From Pseudomonadota bacterium (lineage in GTDB: Bacteria; Pseudomonadota; Gammaproteobacteria; Burkholderiales; Ferrovaceae): 46,185 nt of DNA. The stretch is from positions 5,994-52,178 of the forward strand of contig JAJZFH010000002.1 in the NCBI GenBank assembly GCA_021805445.1. The letters run 5' to 3'. Positions 9,772-19,119 of the stretch are shown piece by piece (position 1 is the first letter of the stretch; each line of letters opens with the position of its first letter). The notes below the pieces were generated by a model, which searched no databases, was not told where the DNA came from, and worked only from the letters and a program-made list of their open reading frames with translations. The position numbers and the translations under genes were made by a program.

Positions 9772-9800
9772 ATTCTAACCGATTTACCGTGAATTGTCCC
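9772..9800 (-). promoter_or_regulatory. Sigma-70 promoter for tRNA-Gly, overlapping the mutY start
   Basis: On the minus strand GGGACA (complement of 9795-9800) and TAGAAT (complement of 9772-9777) are separated by 17 bases, giving a transcription start about ten bases upstream of the mature tRNA 5' end. The -35 hexamer lies inside the first codons of mutY on the other strand. Spacing and -10 are good, -35 only fair. Confidence 0.45.
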
Positions 9801-10847
9801 GCTCCCCCCTCGACTTTCTTCGCGCAGGCGCTGGTGGACTGGCAACGTCAACATGGTCGCCACGACCTGCCCTGGCAAGGTACCCAGGAACCTTACCGGA
9901 TCTGGGTCTCGGAAATCATGTTGCAACAAACCCAGGTCAGTACGGTCATTCCCTTCTACCAACGGTTCATGACCACCTTTCCTGATGTGGTCAGTTTGGC
10001 CCGAGCAGACCTCGAGACCGTGTTGGGCCACTGGGCCGGTCTGGGATACTACGCCCGCAGCCGTCATCTCCACCGTGCGGCCCAGGAAATCGCCAAGCAG
10101 GGATTTTTTCCCCGATCCCCCGAAGAACTCCAGAAACTCCCCGGCATTGGGCGTTCCACTGCCGCTGCCATTGCCGTATTTGCCTTTGGACGACGAGCGG
10201 CCATTCTGGATGGGAACGTCAAACGTGTCCTGGGACGTTTCTTTGCATTGGATAACCCGGGAGATGCCGAGTTATGGGTACTGGCCGAATCCCAACTGCC
10301 GGATCGGCATCTGGAAGCCTATACCCAGGGTTTGATGGATATGGGAAGTCTGCTCTGTACGCGCGCGCGCCCCCATTGTACGGCTTGTCCTCTCCAGTCC
10401 CAATGCCAGGCATCCCTGCGCGGAGAAACCCAGCGCTATCCCACAGCACGCCGGAAAACGCCCAGATCCCAACGCCATCATCGTCTCCTGTTGCTGTGCA
10501 CGCCTGACGGACGATGGCTGATGGAGAAACGCCCTGTCCCGGGCGTATGGGGGGGGTTATGGAGTTTTCCCATGGAAGCCATGGACTCACTGCCGGCGGG
10601 TCACTCCCTGACACTTGATCTCACTCCCTACCCCGACCTGGACCCCCCTTCCTTCATTCATCGCCTCACCCATTTCGACTGGCACCTGACCCCCCAGGCC
10701 TTCAGGACCAGCGAGGCCGTGCCTTCGCCTTCCTCCTCCCCCTGGCACTGGGGACCCCTTTCGGATCTAATGACCTATCCTCTCCCAGCGCCGATTCGCC
10801 AACTGCTTCACACGCTGGTCACAAGGGAAACAGAGCGTGTAAAATGA
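9789..10847 (+). CDS. mutY: A/G-specific adenine glycosylase
   Basis: 352 residues. Removes adenine mispaired with 8-oxoguanine. The HhH-GPD domain has SEIMLQQTQV with catalytic Glu42, the LPGIGRSTAAAI hairpin near 117-128, and Asp141 in ILDGNVKRVL. A [4Fe-4S] cluster motif C-X6-C-X2-C-X5-C is at Cys190, 197, 200 and 206. The C-terminal ~125 residues are the NUDIX-like 8-oxoG recognition domain (WLMEKRPVPGVWGGLWSFP). Start is GTG at 9789. The gene begins within the divergent tRNA promoter. Confidence 0.95.
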   Translation: MNCPAPPSTFFAQALVDWQRQHGRHDLPWQGTQEPYRIWVSEIMLQQTQVSTVIPFYQRFMTTFPDVVSLARADLETVLGHWAGLGYYARSRHLHRAAQEIAKQGFFPRSPEELQKLPGIGRSTAAAIAVFAFGRRAAILDGNVKRVLGRFFALDNPGDAELWVLAESQLPDRHLEAYTQGLMDMGSLLCTRARPHCTACPLQSQCQASLRGETQRYPTARRKTPRSQRHHRLLLLCTPDGRWLMEKRPVPGVWGGLWSFPMEAMDSLPAGHSLTLDLTPYPDLDPPSFIHRLTHFDWHLTPQAFRTSEAVPSPSSSPWHWGPLSDLMTYPLPAPIRQLLHTLVTRETERVK

Positions 10848-10874
10848 CTCCATGAGATTTCTCCTCCAAATCGC

Positions 10875-13646
10875 ATGAAGGAAGCCTTCCAACGCGCGCG
10901 CGATGTGCGCATCATGGTCAGTCTGATCATCACTGCCTGGATTCTGTCCTTCATGATGCTGACCAGTTGGTGGAATGAGAGCCGGTCGCAGGATCAGGAT
11001 GAAACCAAAGTCCGCGTCTCCCGCCTACTCGCCCTCGAAGAACTCACGGAGGAAAGTCAGGTCAGTTTTCAGCGTGAAGTCCACGAGTGGAAAAATATCC
11101 TTCTGCGCCAACATGACCCGGCGTTGCGCCAAAAATACCTGCAGGACTTCATCCGAGCCCAGGAAACCACGCAAGAATTGCTGGAGGCTACCCAGATCCT
11201 GGCACGGGAAGAACAAATGCCCGAACTTGCCGAATTCCTGCAGATTTCCATTTTTCACCGTGCCCTCTACCTCTCCTACCAGACCGCCCTGACACACCTC
11301 GACGCCCATGATCCCCTGTCTTATCGCTCGGTGGACCAGCAGGTGCGCGGCCTGGATCGCCCCCTGGAAGATTCCCTGCAGAAGGTGGCAGGACAAATTG
11401 CCGAATATGCCAGTCGCCAGATCGATGAACTGGATCGCTTGAGAAATGGCGAAAATCTTTGGTGGCAGGTCTGGGGAAAGTATTTCGTCGGCCTCGAGAT
11501 CCTGATCATCCTGGCCTTCATGCGCCTCATCCAACTGGCGCAAAATACCGAACTCAAAGGACGACGAGCGGCTGTCATCATGGATTCCATCGACGATGCC
11601 ATCATCGTGACCGATTCCGAATGCCGTATCCGTTTTGTCAATCGGGCAGCAGAGGCGCTGCTGGAACACCCCCAGGAAAAACTCAAGAGTCAATTTTTCC
11701 AGCAACAGGTCCAAATGACCGACGAACATCTCGCGCCCGTGCCTGATCTTCTGTTGCAGGTCATTCAGAATCGTCAGCGCGCCTCCTCCGGCGCACTGCA
11801 CCTGTTGCATACCTCTGCGGGAGCACTTATTCCGGTAGAGAGCCGGGCTGCGCCCATCCTGACGGAAAACAACCAGTTGGACGGGGTCGTCACCCTCCTT
11901 CACGACATGACGATGCACCAGGAACTGACGCGACAACTCCAGACCCAGTCTTTTCGTTTTCAACTGGTCTTTGAACAAACCGGAATCGGAATCGCCTTCT
12001 GTGAACCCCACAGCACCAAGATCCTCGAGACCAATCAGCGCATGGCTCATATCCTGGGAGCCCAGACCTCCGAATACATCATCGGACGACGCCTCAGCGA
12101 GTTCTATGTCGATGTGCTCGATGCCAATACCCCGAGTGGCCACAACACCTGTTTGAAAGGACTGGAACACATGGTTCTGGAGGCGCGGGGTTCAGATGTC
12201 CAGTTGCTGGATCTGACTGGCCAGCAACTGCGTTGGTACCACCAGACGGTGGCCTATCTGCACGACCCTGAACGCCACATTCCCAGTCAGTTGGTTTTCG
12301 TATTCTGGGATATCGACGATCGCATCCAACTTCAAACCCGTCTGGAGATTCAAGGATCACGCGATCAACTCACCGGTCTGGGCAATCGTTTCCTCTTTCA
12401 GTGCGCGATCGAAAACGCCTTGACCCGGGGGAGGACATCGGGACAGGACGATTCATTCTGTATCCTGCTGATCGATCTGGACAACTTCAAAACCATCAAT
12501 GATGCACGCGGTCACTCCGTAGGCGACAGCCTGCTCAAGGAGGTGGCCCTGCGTCTCACCCAAACGGTCAGGGATTATGATACGGTGGCCCGTCTGGGCG
12601 GAGACGAATTCGTGATCCTGTTGTGCCATGGTCAGGAAAATACGGCACTCGCGGTGGCAGACAAACTTTGCCATACCATTGCCCAGGAATTTCTGGTGGA
12701 AGGGCAGCGCCTCCATACCTCTTGCAGCATCGGCATCAGCACTTTTCCTGACCATGGTCGGGAATATGACGTATTGCTACGACGTGCGGACATGGCCATG
12801 TATCAGGCCAAATCTCTCGGGAAAAACCATTTTTCCCTGTTTTCCGAAGCGTTGGAACGGGAAGGCATGGAATACTGGCAACTGGAGACAGAATTACGTG
12901 AAGCCCTGGAGCGCCATGAATTCGAATTATACTTCCAGCCAAAAATAAATCTCGACACGGGCATCCTCTGCGGTGCCGAAGCATTGATCCGCTGGAATCA
13001 TCCGGTCCGGGGGCTCGTGTCCCCCGATATGTTCATCCCGCATGCCGAACGGTCCGATCTCATCATCCGTATCGGGAACTGGGTCATCCATGAAGTCTGT
13101 CGACTCCTCAACCAGTGGGATCTCATGGGCATCCCACCGGTCGAACTCAGTTTCAACGCATCGCCTCGTCAATTGCTGGAACCTGCCTCATTGATCGCCC
13201 AGATCGAAGAAAGTTTGGCCCATTTTTCCATCCTTCCCCGGCGACTGACCATGGAAATCACGGAAACCGCCCTGATGCAGGAGCGAACCTGGGAAACTGC
13301 GCTTGAAGTCGTCAAACGCGGCATATCGATTTCTCTGGATGATTTCGGCACAGGATACTCGAGTTTGTCTCTTCTCCAGAAACTGCCTTTTTCCTCGTTG
13401 AAAATCGATCGTTCCTTCGTTCGGGATTTCATAGACAACCCCACGGATGATACCCTGGTTCGGGCCGTCATCGGTCTGACTCATGATCTCGGCATGGAAG
13501 TGGTTGCAGAGGGCGTTGAAACCCAAATTCAAGCCACCACCCTGGCCAGGTATGGCTGTCAGACGGGTCAGGGGTACTTCTTCTCTCCCCCCATTCAGAC
13601 GACCCGGTTTTTGGATTATCTGAATTCCACCCGAAAAACCCCTTAA
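10875..13646 (+). CDS. Membrane PAS-GGDEF-EAL cyclic-di-GMP enzyme
   Basis: 923 residues. A first membrane helix at about 13-31 and a second at about 203-221 flank a ~170-residue, mostly helical, probably periplasmic sensor region. Two PAS-like domains follow (about 233-345 and 360-480). The diguanylate cyclase domain has an intact GGDEF at 575-579 and the product-inhibition motif RxxD at 566-569. The phosphodiesterase domain has EAL at 702-704 with downstream EITET, DDFGTGYSS, LKID and AEGVET elements. Both catalytic halves therefore look intact, so the net activity cannot be predicted. The ligand is unknown. The last 4 bases overlap the end of the convergent rapZ gene. Confidence 0.93.
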   Translation: MKEAFQRARDVRIMVSLIITAWILSFMMLTSWWNESRSQDQDETKVRVSRLLALEELTEESQVSFQREVHEWKNILLRQHDPALRQKYLQDFIRAQETTQELLEATQILAREEQMPELAEFLQISIFHRALYLSYQTALTHLDAHDPLSYRSVDQQVRGLDRPLEDSLQKVAGQIAEYASRQIDELDRLRNGENLWWQVWGKYFVGLEILIILAFMRLIQLAQNTELKGRRAAVIMDSIDDAIIVTDSECRIRFVNRAAEALLEHPQEKLKSQFFQQQVQMTDEHLAPVPDLLLQVIQNRQRASSGALHLLHTSAGALIPVESRAAPILTENNQLDGVVTLLHDMTMHQELTRQLQTQSFRFQLVFEQTGIGIAFCEPHSTKILETNQRMAHILGAQTSEYIIGRRLSEFYVDVLDANTPSGHNTCLKGLEHMVLEARGSDVQLLDLTGQQLRWYHQTVAYLHDPERHIPSQLVFVFWDIDDRIQLQTRLEIQGSRDQLTGLGNRFLFQCAIENALTRGRTSGQDDSFCILLIDLDNFKTINDARGHSVGDSLLKEVALRLTQTVRDYDTVARLGGDEFVILLCHGQENTALAVADKLCHTIAQEFLVEGQRLHTSCSIGISTFPDHGREYDVLLRRADMAMYQAKSLGKNHFSLFSEALEREGMEYWQLETELREALERHEFELYFQPKINLDTGILCGAEALIRWNHPVRGLVSPDMFIPHAERSDLIIRIGNWVIHEVCRLLNQWDLMGIPPVELSFNASPRQLLEPASLIAQIEESLAHFSILPRRLTMEITETALMQERTWETALEVVKRGISISLDDFGTGYSSLSLLQKLPFSSLKIDRSFVRDFIDNPTDDTLVRAVIGLTHDLGMEVVAEGVETQIQATTLARYGCQTGQGYFFSPPIQTTRFLDYLNSTRKTP

Positions 13647-14524
13647 GGCGGATGGCTTACCGCCCTTCGCCGGTCCTCTCCACCCCGATCCAATTCCCGA
13701 TGAATGACCCGGGTGGACTGATACTGAGAGAAATGGCGGGTCAACTTCTCGGCAAAATAGACCGAACGGTGCTGCCCTCCCGTACACCCCAGGGAAACTG
13801 TCAGGGCCGCGCGATTGTCCCTGATGAAATCAGGCATCCAAGAAGTCACGAAAGTTTGTAAATCCGCGAACATGCGTTGCGCAATGGGAAGATTTTCAAG
13901 AAACTTGATCACTGCGGGATCCTGTCCGGTCAGTGGACGCAAGTGGGGATCATAAAATGGATTGGGAATACAACGCAGATCAAAGACGAAATCAGCATCG
14001 AGCGGAATACCGAACTTGAACCCGAAGGACTGAAAGAAAAGGGTGAGACGGGCTGGGTCCAGGTCCACGAAATCACGCACCCAGGCCCGCAGGGTATTGG
14101 GTGTGATGTGCGTCGTGTCGAAACGACGAGCCAGATCTGCCACCCCTGACAACAGGTTTCGTTCAAGAGCGATGCATTCCGCAAGAGAATGCTGATGGAG
14201 CGCCAGTGGGTGGGGACGACGGGTTTCCGAAAAACGCCGGACCAGATCCTGATCACTGGCTTCCAGATAGAGCAGCCGAACATCCAGCCCATTGTCCCGC
14301 AAGGTATGGAGCGCAGCAGGCAGGTTATCCAGAGCATTCCCACCGCGCACGTCGAGGGTCAGAGCAATCTGGCGCTCCCCCCGCGCCACCAGTTCCTGTA
14401 ATACGGAAACCAGAAAGGAGAGAGGAAAATTGTCCATGGCAAAGTAACCCGCGTCTTCCAAGGCACGCAGAGCCACTGATTTTCCTGATCCTGACAACCC
14501 GCTGATCAATATCACCTTGGACAT
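13643..14524 (-). CDS. rapZ: RapZ, RNase adapter / nucleotide-binding protein
   Basis: 293 residues from the ATG at 14524. A longer frame extends upstream through hprK, but MSKVILISGLSGSGKS is the family start. P-loop GLSGSGKS at about 9-16; the C-terminal half has LGCTGGQHRSVYFAEKL, the conserved RapZ region. In E. coli RapZ guides RNase E to the GlmZ sRNA to control amino-sugar synthesis; in other bacteria the role is less clear. It is the last gene of a minus-strand run after ptsN-hprK and is convergent with the GGDEF-EAL gene (4-base overlap). Confidence 0.93.
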   Translation of the reverse strand: MSKVILISGLSGSGKSVALRALEDAGYFAMDNFPLSFLVSVLQELVARGERQIALTLDVRGGNALDNLPAALHTLRDNGLDVRLLYLEASDQDLVRRFSETRRPHPLALHQHSLAECIALERNLLSGVADLARRFDTTHITPNTLRAWVRDFVDLDPARLTLFFQSFGFKFGIPLDADFVFDLRCIPNPFYDPHLRPLTGQDPAVIKFLENLPIAQRMFADLQTFVTSWMPDFIRDNRAALTVSLGCTGGQHRSVYFAEKLTRHFSQYQSTRVIHRELDRGGEDRRRAVSHPP

Positions 14525-14537
14525 GACTGGCCCCGGT

Positions 14538-15506
14538 TCACTGCGGTTCATGAGAATCCTCATGAATGCAGGATTCCTGCATGAACTGTTGCTGGCGATC
14601 GATAAACTCCTGAGTACTGTTGATCCCCCGCTGTTCCAGAATGAAATTACGGGTGGCGGCTTCCACCAATACCGCCAGATTTCTTCCCACCGCCACGGGC
14701 AAGACCACCCTGGGAACGGCCACCCCCAGGATGGATTGGGTCTGGCGTCCCATGGGAAGCCGTTCACAGGTATTCAGATCGCCACTGGACGGACGCTCGA
14801 GATGCACGATCAATTTCAAATTCTTGCGGGGACGAACCGCCGTTTCCCCAAATATGGAACGGATATTCAATAATCCCAGTCCACGAACTTCAAGAAAATC
14901 TCTCAACAGGGGAGGGCAACGCCCCTGGAGAGTGTCCGGAGTGATCCGGTAGAACTCCACCACATCATCGGCCACCAGTCCGTTTCCGCGCGAAATCAAT
15001 TCGAGGGCCAACTCACTTTTGCCCACCCCGGAATCCCCGGTAATCAATACCCCCACTTCAAGAATCACCATGAAAACACCGTGGAGGCTTTCCTGCTCGG
15101 CCAACTCCTGACTGAGGTAATGCCGTATCTGATTGATGACCGAGGTACTGTCCACGCTCGCACCCATGACGGGGATACTTCGTTGTTCCGCTTTTTCCGC
15201 CAGGGCAGGCAACAGCACACACCCTTCGCTGAGAAAAATGGCCACCAATTCGGAAGAAAAGATGCCCTCCCAGGCCTTTGCCAGCGCCTCCTCGTCCAGA
15301 CCCTGCAAATAGGCCATTTCATGGGCGCCCAGGACTTGAAAGCGATGGGGGTGAGTCAAATTGAGGTGGGCAATCAGGCCTGCGGTGGAATCACTCAGGG
15401 CCCCTACGGTCACCACCCGGAGAGACCCTTGCTGACCCGCCAACCAACACAGGTCGAGTCTTTCCCGATTGTCTGTAAAGAGGCGTTGAACGCTAACCGA
15501 AGGCAT
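14538..15506 (-). CDS. hprK: HPr kinase/phosphorylase
   Basis: 322 residues. Phosphorylates or dephosphorylates a serine of HPr. The Walker A GDSGVGKS is at 157-164, followed by ELISRGNGLVADD; the downstream LEVRGLGLLNIRSIFG segment is the HprK signature. Its start overlaps the 3' end of ptsN by 14 bases and its stop lies 13 bases before rapZ. The ptsN-hprK-rapZ set is typical of betaproteobacteria, where it forms a regulatory rather than sugar-transporting PTS. HPr and enzyme I are not in this window. Confidence 0.95.
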   Translation of the reverse strand: MPSVSVQRLFTDNRERLDLCWLAGQQGSLRVVTVGALSDSTAGLIAHLNLTHPHRFQVLGAHEMAYLQGLDEEALAKAWEGIFSSELVAIFLSEGCVLLPALAEKAEQRSIPVMGASVDSTSVINQIRHYLSQELAEQESLHGVFMVILEVGVLITGDSGVGKSELALELISRGNGLVADDVVEFYRITPDTLQGRCPPLLRDFLEVRGLGLLNIRSIFGETAVRPRKNLKLIVHLERPSSGDLNTCERLPMGRQTQSILGVAVPRVVLPVAVGRNLAVLVEAATRNFILEQRGINSTQEFIDRQQQFMQESCIHEDSHEPQ

Positions 15507-15966
15507 GGGGTTGAGAAAGTGCCTGAATCACGGCCAAGGGGTCCGTAACCGATAATAAGTGTTGGCGCAAGGATTCATCGCTGAAGAGTTCGGAAATTTC
15601 TCCCAAAAGACGCAAATGCAGTTCGTTGGCATGCTCCGGAACCAGCAGAACAAAAACCATGCGCACGGGTTGACCATCTGGCGCCTCAAAAGGGATTTCC
15701 GTAGACAGACGCAGAAACGCCGCAAAAGTGTCTCGTACTCCTTTCATGCGTCCATGGGGCAGGGCAAAACCATGACCCAACCCCGTGGAGCCCAACTTTT
15801 CACGATTGAACAAAGCGTCGAAGACCTGACTGCGCGATAACTGGTCATGATTTTCGAAAAGTATCCCAATCTGCTCAAACAACCGCTTTTTGCTGGTCAC
15901 TTCCAGATCGAGCAAAATGTGGTCGGCTTTGAGCAACTGGTGGAGTCGAGGAACGACGCTTCCCAC
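15493..15966 (-). CDS. ptsN: PtsN, EIIA-Ntr of the nitrogen PTS
   Basis: 157 residues, a single PTS EIIA type-2 domain. The phosphorylated histidine is His71 in GFALPHGR, with LGSTGLGHG just before. EIIA-Ntr is a signalling phosphoprotein that affects potassium transport and sigma-54-linked functions. It lies between hpf and hprK on the minus strand, 6 bases after hpf, the normal rpoN-hpf-ptsN context. Confidence 0.95.
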   Translation of the reverse strand: MGSVVPRLHQLLKADHILLDLEVTSKKRLFEQIGILFENHDQLSRSQVFDALFNREKLGSTGLGHGFALPHGRMKGVRDTFAAFLRLSTEIPFEAPDGQPVRMVFVLLVPEHANELHLRLLGEISELFSDESLRQHLLSVTDPLAVIQALSQPHAFG

Positions 15967-15972
15967 AGCAGA

Positions 15973-16299
15973 TCACACCCCGTTAGCCAGATGTTTCAGC
16001 GGCTGACCGTTCCGCTGATCGCTTTGGCGCTCCTTGTGCTTGATGATCTGACGATCGAGCAAATGGGCGAGATCATCGATGGCTTCGTACATGTCTTCCT
16101 GTGAAGTATGGACAAAAAAGTCCTTGCCATTGACATGGACGTTGGCTTCCGCATTGTGCTTGAGTTTCTCCACTGTCAGCACCACGTTGATGTCCAGCGG
16201 ATGTTCGAAATGGCGTTTGATCCGTCCAATCTTCTCCTCCACATGTCCGCGTATCGCAGGGGTGACTTCGATGTGTTGCCCAGTGATGGTGACTTTCAT
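15973..16299 (-). CDS. hpf: Ribosome hibernation promoting factor (short form)
   Basis: 108 residues from the ATG at 16299, chosen because AAGGAG lies just upstream and MKVTITGQHIEVTPAIR is the family start. Core signatures are VEEKIGRIKRHF, NVVLTVEKLKHNAEANVHV and EDMYEAIDDL. This is the short HPF without the long C-terminal dimerisation domain. It binds the 30S subunit in stationary phase to help form inactive 100S ribosomes. Located immediately after rpoN. Confidence 0.94.
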   Translation of the reverse strand: MKVTITGQHIEVTPAIRGHVEEKIGRIKRHFEHPLDINVVLTVEKLKHNAEANVHVNGKDFFVHTSQEDMYEAIDDLAHLLDRQIIKHKERQSDQRNGQPLKHLANGV

Positions 16300-16327
16300 C
16301 TCGTTGTTCTCCTTGAAAATATGCAAC

Positions 16328-17743
16328 TCACAGCGACTTGCGCAAACTGGCGGCAGAAAGATGCATGGCCTCACGATACTTGGCCACGGTCCGCCTTGCC
16401 ACCTGGAATCCCCGCTCGCCCAGCAAGTTCGCAATACGCTGGTCGGACATGGGATTTTTGATATCTTCCTGATTGATCAACTGACGGATCAGGGCCCGGA
16501 CAGCGGTGGAGGAGGCCGCTTCGCCACTGTCCGTCCCCACATGGCTGCTGAAGAAGTATTTTAATTCGAACAAACCGCGCGGAGTCAACAGATACTTCTG
16601 GACGGTCACGCGCGAAATGGTGGATTCATGGAGCCCCAACACTTCGGCAATTTCGCGTAACACCAGAGGCTTCATCCCGACCTCCCCTCGTTCCAGGAAA
16701 TCTTTTTGTCGCTCCACCACGGCACAGGCCACCCGCAGGATCGTGTCAAAGCGTTGCTGGATATTCTTGATCAACCAGCGCGCTTCCTGCAGTTGTTGGG
16801 ACATGGAGTGACCGGGAACCCCTTTCTTGAGAATATTGGCATAGACCTGGTTGACCCGCAGACGCGGCATCACTCCCTCATTCAGCGATACATTCCAACC
16901 CCGCCCCGTTCGCCGCACGATCACATCGGGCACGACATAACGAGTTTCGGCCACACTGAACGCCGCTCCCGGACGAGGATCGAAGTGCAGCAACATCTGC
17001 TGCAATTCCCTGACCTTGCGTTCCTCGACGCCCAAAACCCTCCTCAGGCGAGTGTATTCCCGTTGTGCCAGCCATTCAAGGTGATCGAGCAATTTTTTGC
17101 CCAGTCGTTTGTCCTCTTCGGTCTCATGGCTGGCCAATAATTGCACTTCCAGGCACTCACTCAAGGTACGCGCCCCGATCCCTGCGGGATCCAGGGACTG
17201 CAGAAGGCGCAAGGCCACCAGCCATTCTGATTCTTCCACCTCGCCGAGCGCATCGGATACGCTGGAATTCAGGTCGGTGAAAGAATGACGCAGGTAACCA
17301 TCCTCGTCCAGATGATCGATCAGCGTGGCCACCAGTTCCTGATCGCGTTCCTCGAGGGGCATCAGACGTATCTGCCCCAGAAGATGGTCACGCAGGGACA
17401 GCGGGATCACGCGCAGATCCTGTATCCCCTCGTCCTCATCTTCGCCCTGCCCCCCCTGGCCGATGCCGCTTCCTTCTTCGAAACTCCAGGATTCCTGCTC
17501 AACTTCGGCAGAAGGGGAAGGTCCGGTTTCAATGGAATCAGCAGGTTCAAAGTCGCCACCGGGCTCCGGATCGACAGCCCCATCCCTCCCGTCGACGCGT
17601 TCCAGCAGAGGATTGAGCCGGAGAAATTCCTCGACTTCCTGTTCCAACTCCTGCGTGGAAAGTTGCAACAATCGAATCGACTGCTGCAGTTGCGGCGTCA
17701 AGGCGAGTTGCGTCGTTTGCTTGAGTTGGAGTTGAACCTTCAT
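16328..17743 (-). CDS. rpoN: RNA polymerase sigma-54 factor
   Basis: 471 residues. Region I is Gln/Leu-rich (LQLKQTTQLALTPQLQQSIRL begins at residue 4), region II is acidic (about 50-110), and region III holds the core-binding part and the HTH. The RpoN box ARRTVAKYRE lies close to the C-terminus and the preceding HESTISRVT helix is typical. Sigma-54 needs AAA+ activators, none of which is in the window. It lies 3 bases downstream of lptB. Confidence 0.97.
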   Translation of the reverse strand: MKVQLQLKQTTQLALTPQLQQSIRLLQLSTQELEQEVEEFLRLNPLLERVDGRDGAVDPEPGGDFEPADSIETGPSPSAEVEQESWSFEEGSGIGQGGQGEDEDEGIQDLRVIPLSLRDHLLGQIRLMPLEERDQELVATLIDHLDEDGYLRHSFTDLNSSVSDALGEVEESEWLVALRLLQSLDPAGIGARTLSECLEVQLLASHETEEDKRLGKKLLDHLEWLAQREYTRLRRVLGVEERKVRELQQMLLHFDPRPGAAFSVAETRYVVPDVIVRRTGRGWNVSLNEGVMPRLRVNQVYANILKKGVPGHSMSQQLQEARWLIKNIQQRFDTILRVACAVVERQKDFLERGEVGMKPLVLREIAEVLGLHESTISRVTVQKYLLTPRGLFELKYFFSSHVGTDSGEAASSTAVRALIRQLINQEDIKNPMSDQRIANLLGERGFQVARRTVAKYREAMHLSAASLRKSL

Positions 17744-17746
17744 GGT

Positions 17747-18469
17747 TCACAACCGAAAATTTTCACCGAGGTAGACCTTTCTGACGCTTTCATTATAGAC
17801 GATTTCATCGGGCTTCCCCGCGGCCAACACCCCTCCTTGATTAATAATGTAGGCCCGGTCACAAATGCCCAGGGTTTCGCGCACATTGTGGTCAGTGATC
17901 AGCACCCCGATACCGCGATTCTTGAGAAAACGGATGATCTGCTGAATATCCATCACCGCAATGGGGTCCACCCCGGCAAAAGGTTCATCCAGCAAGATGA
18001 AACGGGGGCGTGTCGCCAGCGCGCGCGCGATTTCCGCACGCCGTCGCTCTCCCCCGGACAAACTGACGGCGGCACTGTCACGCAAATGACTGATATGCAG
18101 TTCCTCCAACAATTGATCCAGTTCCTGCTGGCAATCGGATTCGCTGATTCCACGAAGCTCCAGAACAGCCCGAATGTTCTCTGACACCGTCATACGCCGA
18201 AAGATCGAGGCTTCCTGCGGCAGATAAGAGAGCCCCATCAAGGAACGGCGGTGAATGGGATAGGCACTGAGACGGGTACCGTCCATATAAATTTCGCCGC
18301 CATCCAATGGAACCAACCCGACAATCATATAAAAACAGGTCGTCTTTCCGGCACCATTGGGCCCCAGTAACCCCACGACTTCCCCATTTTCCACGGTCAG
18401 GGAAACATCCTTCACCACCTGACGGGCACGATAACGTTTGACCAGATGCTCGGCGCGTAACTGGCTCAT
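17747..18469 (-). CDS. lptB: LPS export ABC transporter ATPase LptB
   Basis: 240 residues. Walker A GPNGAGKT at 36-43, ABC signature LSGGERRR, Walker [15 protein letters not shown] and the H-loop histidine in LITDHNVRE. It powers LPS extraction from the inner membrane with LptFG and passes it via LptC and LptA. Its start overlaps the lptA stop by 4 bases. LptF and LptG are not in this window. Confidence 0.96.
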   Translation of the reverse strand: MSQLRAEHLVKRYRARQVVKDVSLTVENGEVVGLLGPNGAGKTTCFYMIVGLVPLDGGEIYMDGTRLSAYPIHRRSLMGLSYLPQEASIFRRMTVSENIRAVLELRGISESDCQQELDQLLEELHISHLRDSAAVSLSGGERRRAEIARALATRPRFILLDEPFAGVDPIAVMDIQQIIRFLKNRGIGVLITDHNVRETLGICDRAYIINQGGVLAAGKPDEIVYNESVRKVYLGENFRL

Positions 18470-19119
18470 GGAGATAAATCCGTATCCTGTTTCAGGATGA
18501 GTGGGGGTGGAGCGAGTGGGGAAGGTGTCTTGTCTTTGCCCACTGTCGAAGGAATTGAAGCCGTGCCTCCCTTACCTGCGACTGCGGACTTCTGTTCATC
18601 CTTCTTCGGTTGCAGTACCACATGCACCCGCCCAGGAGCTTTCCCTCCCTGCTCATCAGCCACCCCGTTGGCGCGTAGAAATTCCGTTTTGGTGTCATAG
18701 GACAGGTAGTCTCCCTTGATCTCATCCTTACCCTGATGCACCACGGCGTGGTCGAAGAGTTCGATCCGTTCGATCTTGCCGTTGTATTCCACATGCTGTG
18801 CCTTGCCATCCACCCATTCGTCGACGCCATCGCGTTTCTGCCGGAAAGTTACCGGATTGCCGAAAGCCGACGCGTATTTCATGCCCTCGGGATCTTCACG
18901 AACCGTCATGTGGTCTGCGGTCATGTGGATCGTTCCCTGTGTCAAAATGACATTTCCTTCAAAATAACTCACTTTTTTAGTGTCATCCGCAGTCATGCGA
19001 TCCGCCTCGATATTGACGGGCTGGTCATGATCCGACTTTTCAGCATGAACTGCCGTCACAATCCCGGCCAGAAACCCGCTAAGGGTGACGAGGCGCAGAA
19101 TGATAGAGAAGTTTGGCAT
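18466..19119 (-). CDS. lptA: LPS transport periplasmic bridge protein LptA
   Basis: About 217 residues from the ATG at 19119. A TTG 11 codons upstream is possible, but the ATG gives a clean signal peptide ([19 protein letters not shown], cleavage probably after VHA). The body has the OstA/LptA beta-jellyroll motifs: [30 protein letters not shown] and [13 protein letters not shown]. The tail after residue ~170 is low-complexity and Pro/Lys-rich. The start lies inside the end of lptC (41-base overlap). Confidence 0.92.
   Translation of the reverse strand: MPNFSIILRLVTLSGFLAGIVTAVHAEKSDHDQPVNIEADRMTADDTKKVSYFEGNVILTQGTIHMTADHMTVREDPEGMKYASAFGNPVTFRQKRDGVDEWVDGKAQHVEYNGKIERIELFDHAVVHQGKDEIKGDYLSYDTKTEFLRANGVADEQGGKAPGRVHVVLQPKKDEQKSAVAGKGGTASIPSTVGKDKTPSPLAPPPLILKQDTDLSP

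Noticed and set aside
14525-14767. N-terminal extension of rapZ
   Set aside because: It lies inside hprK in another frame and is absent from the family; the MSKVILISGLSGSGKS start is conserved.
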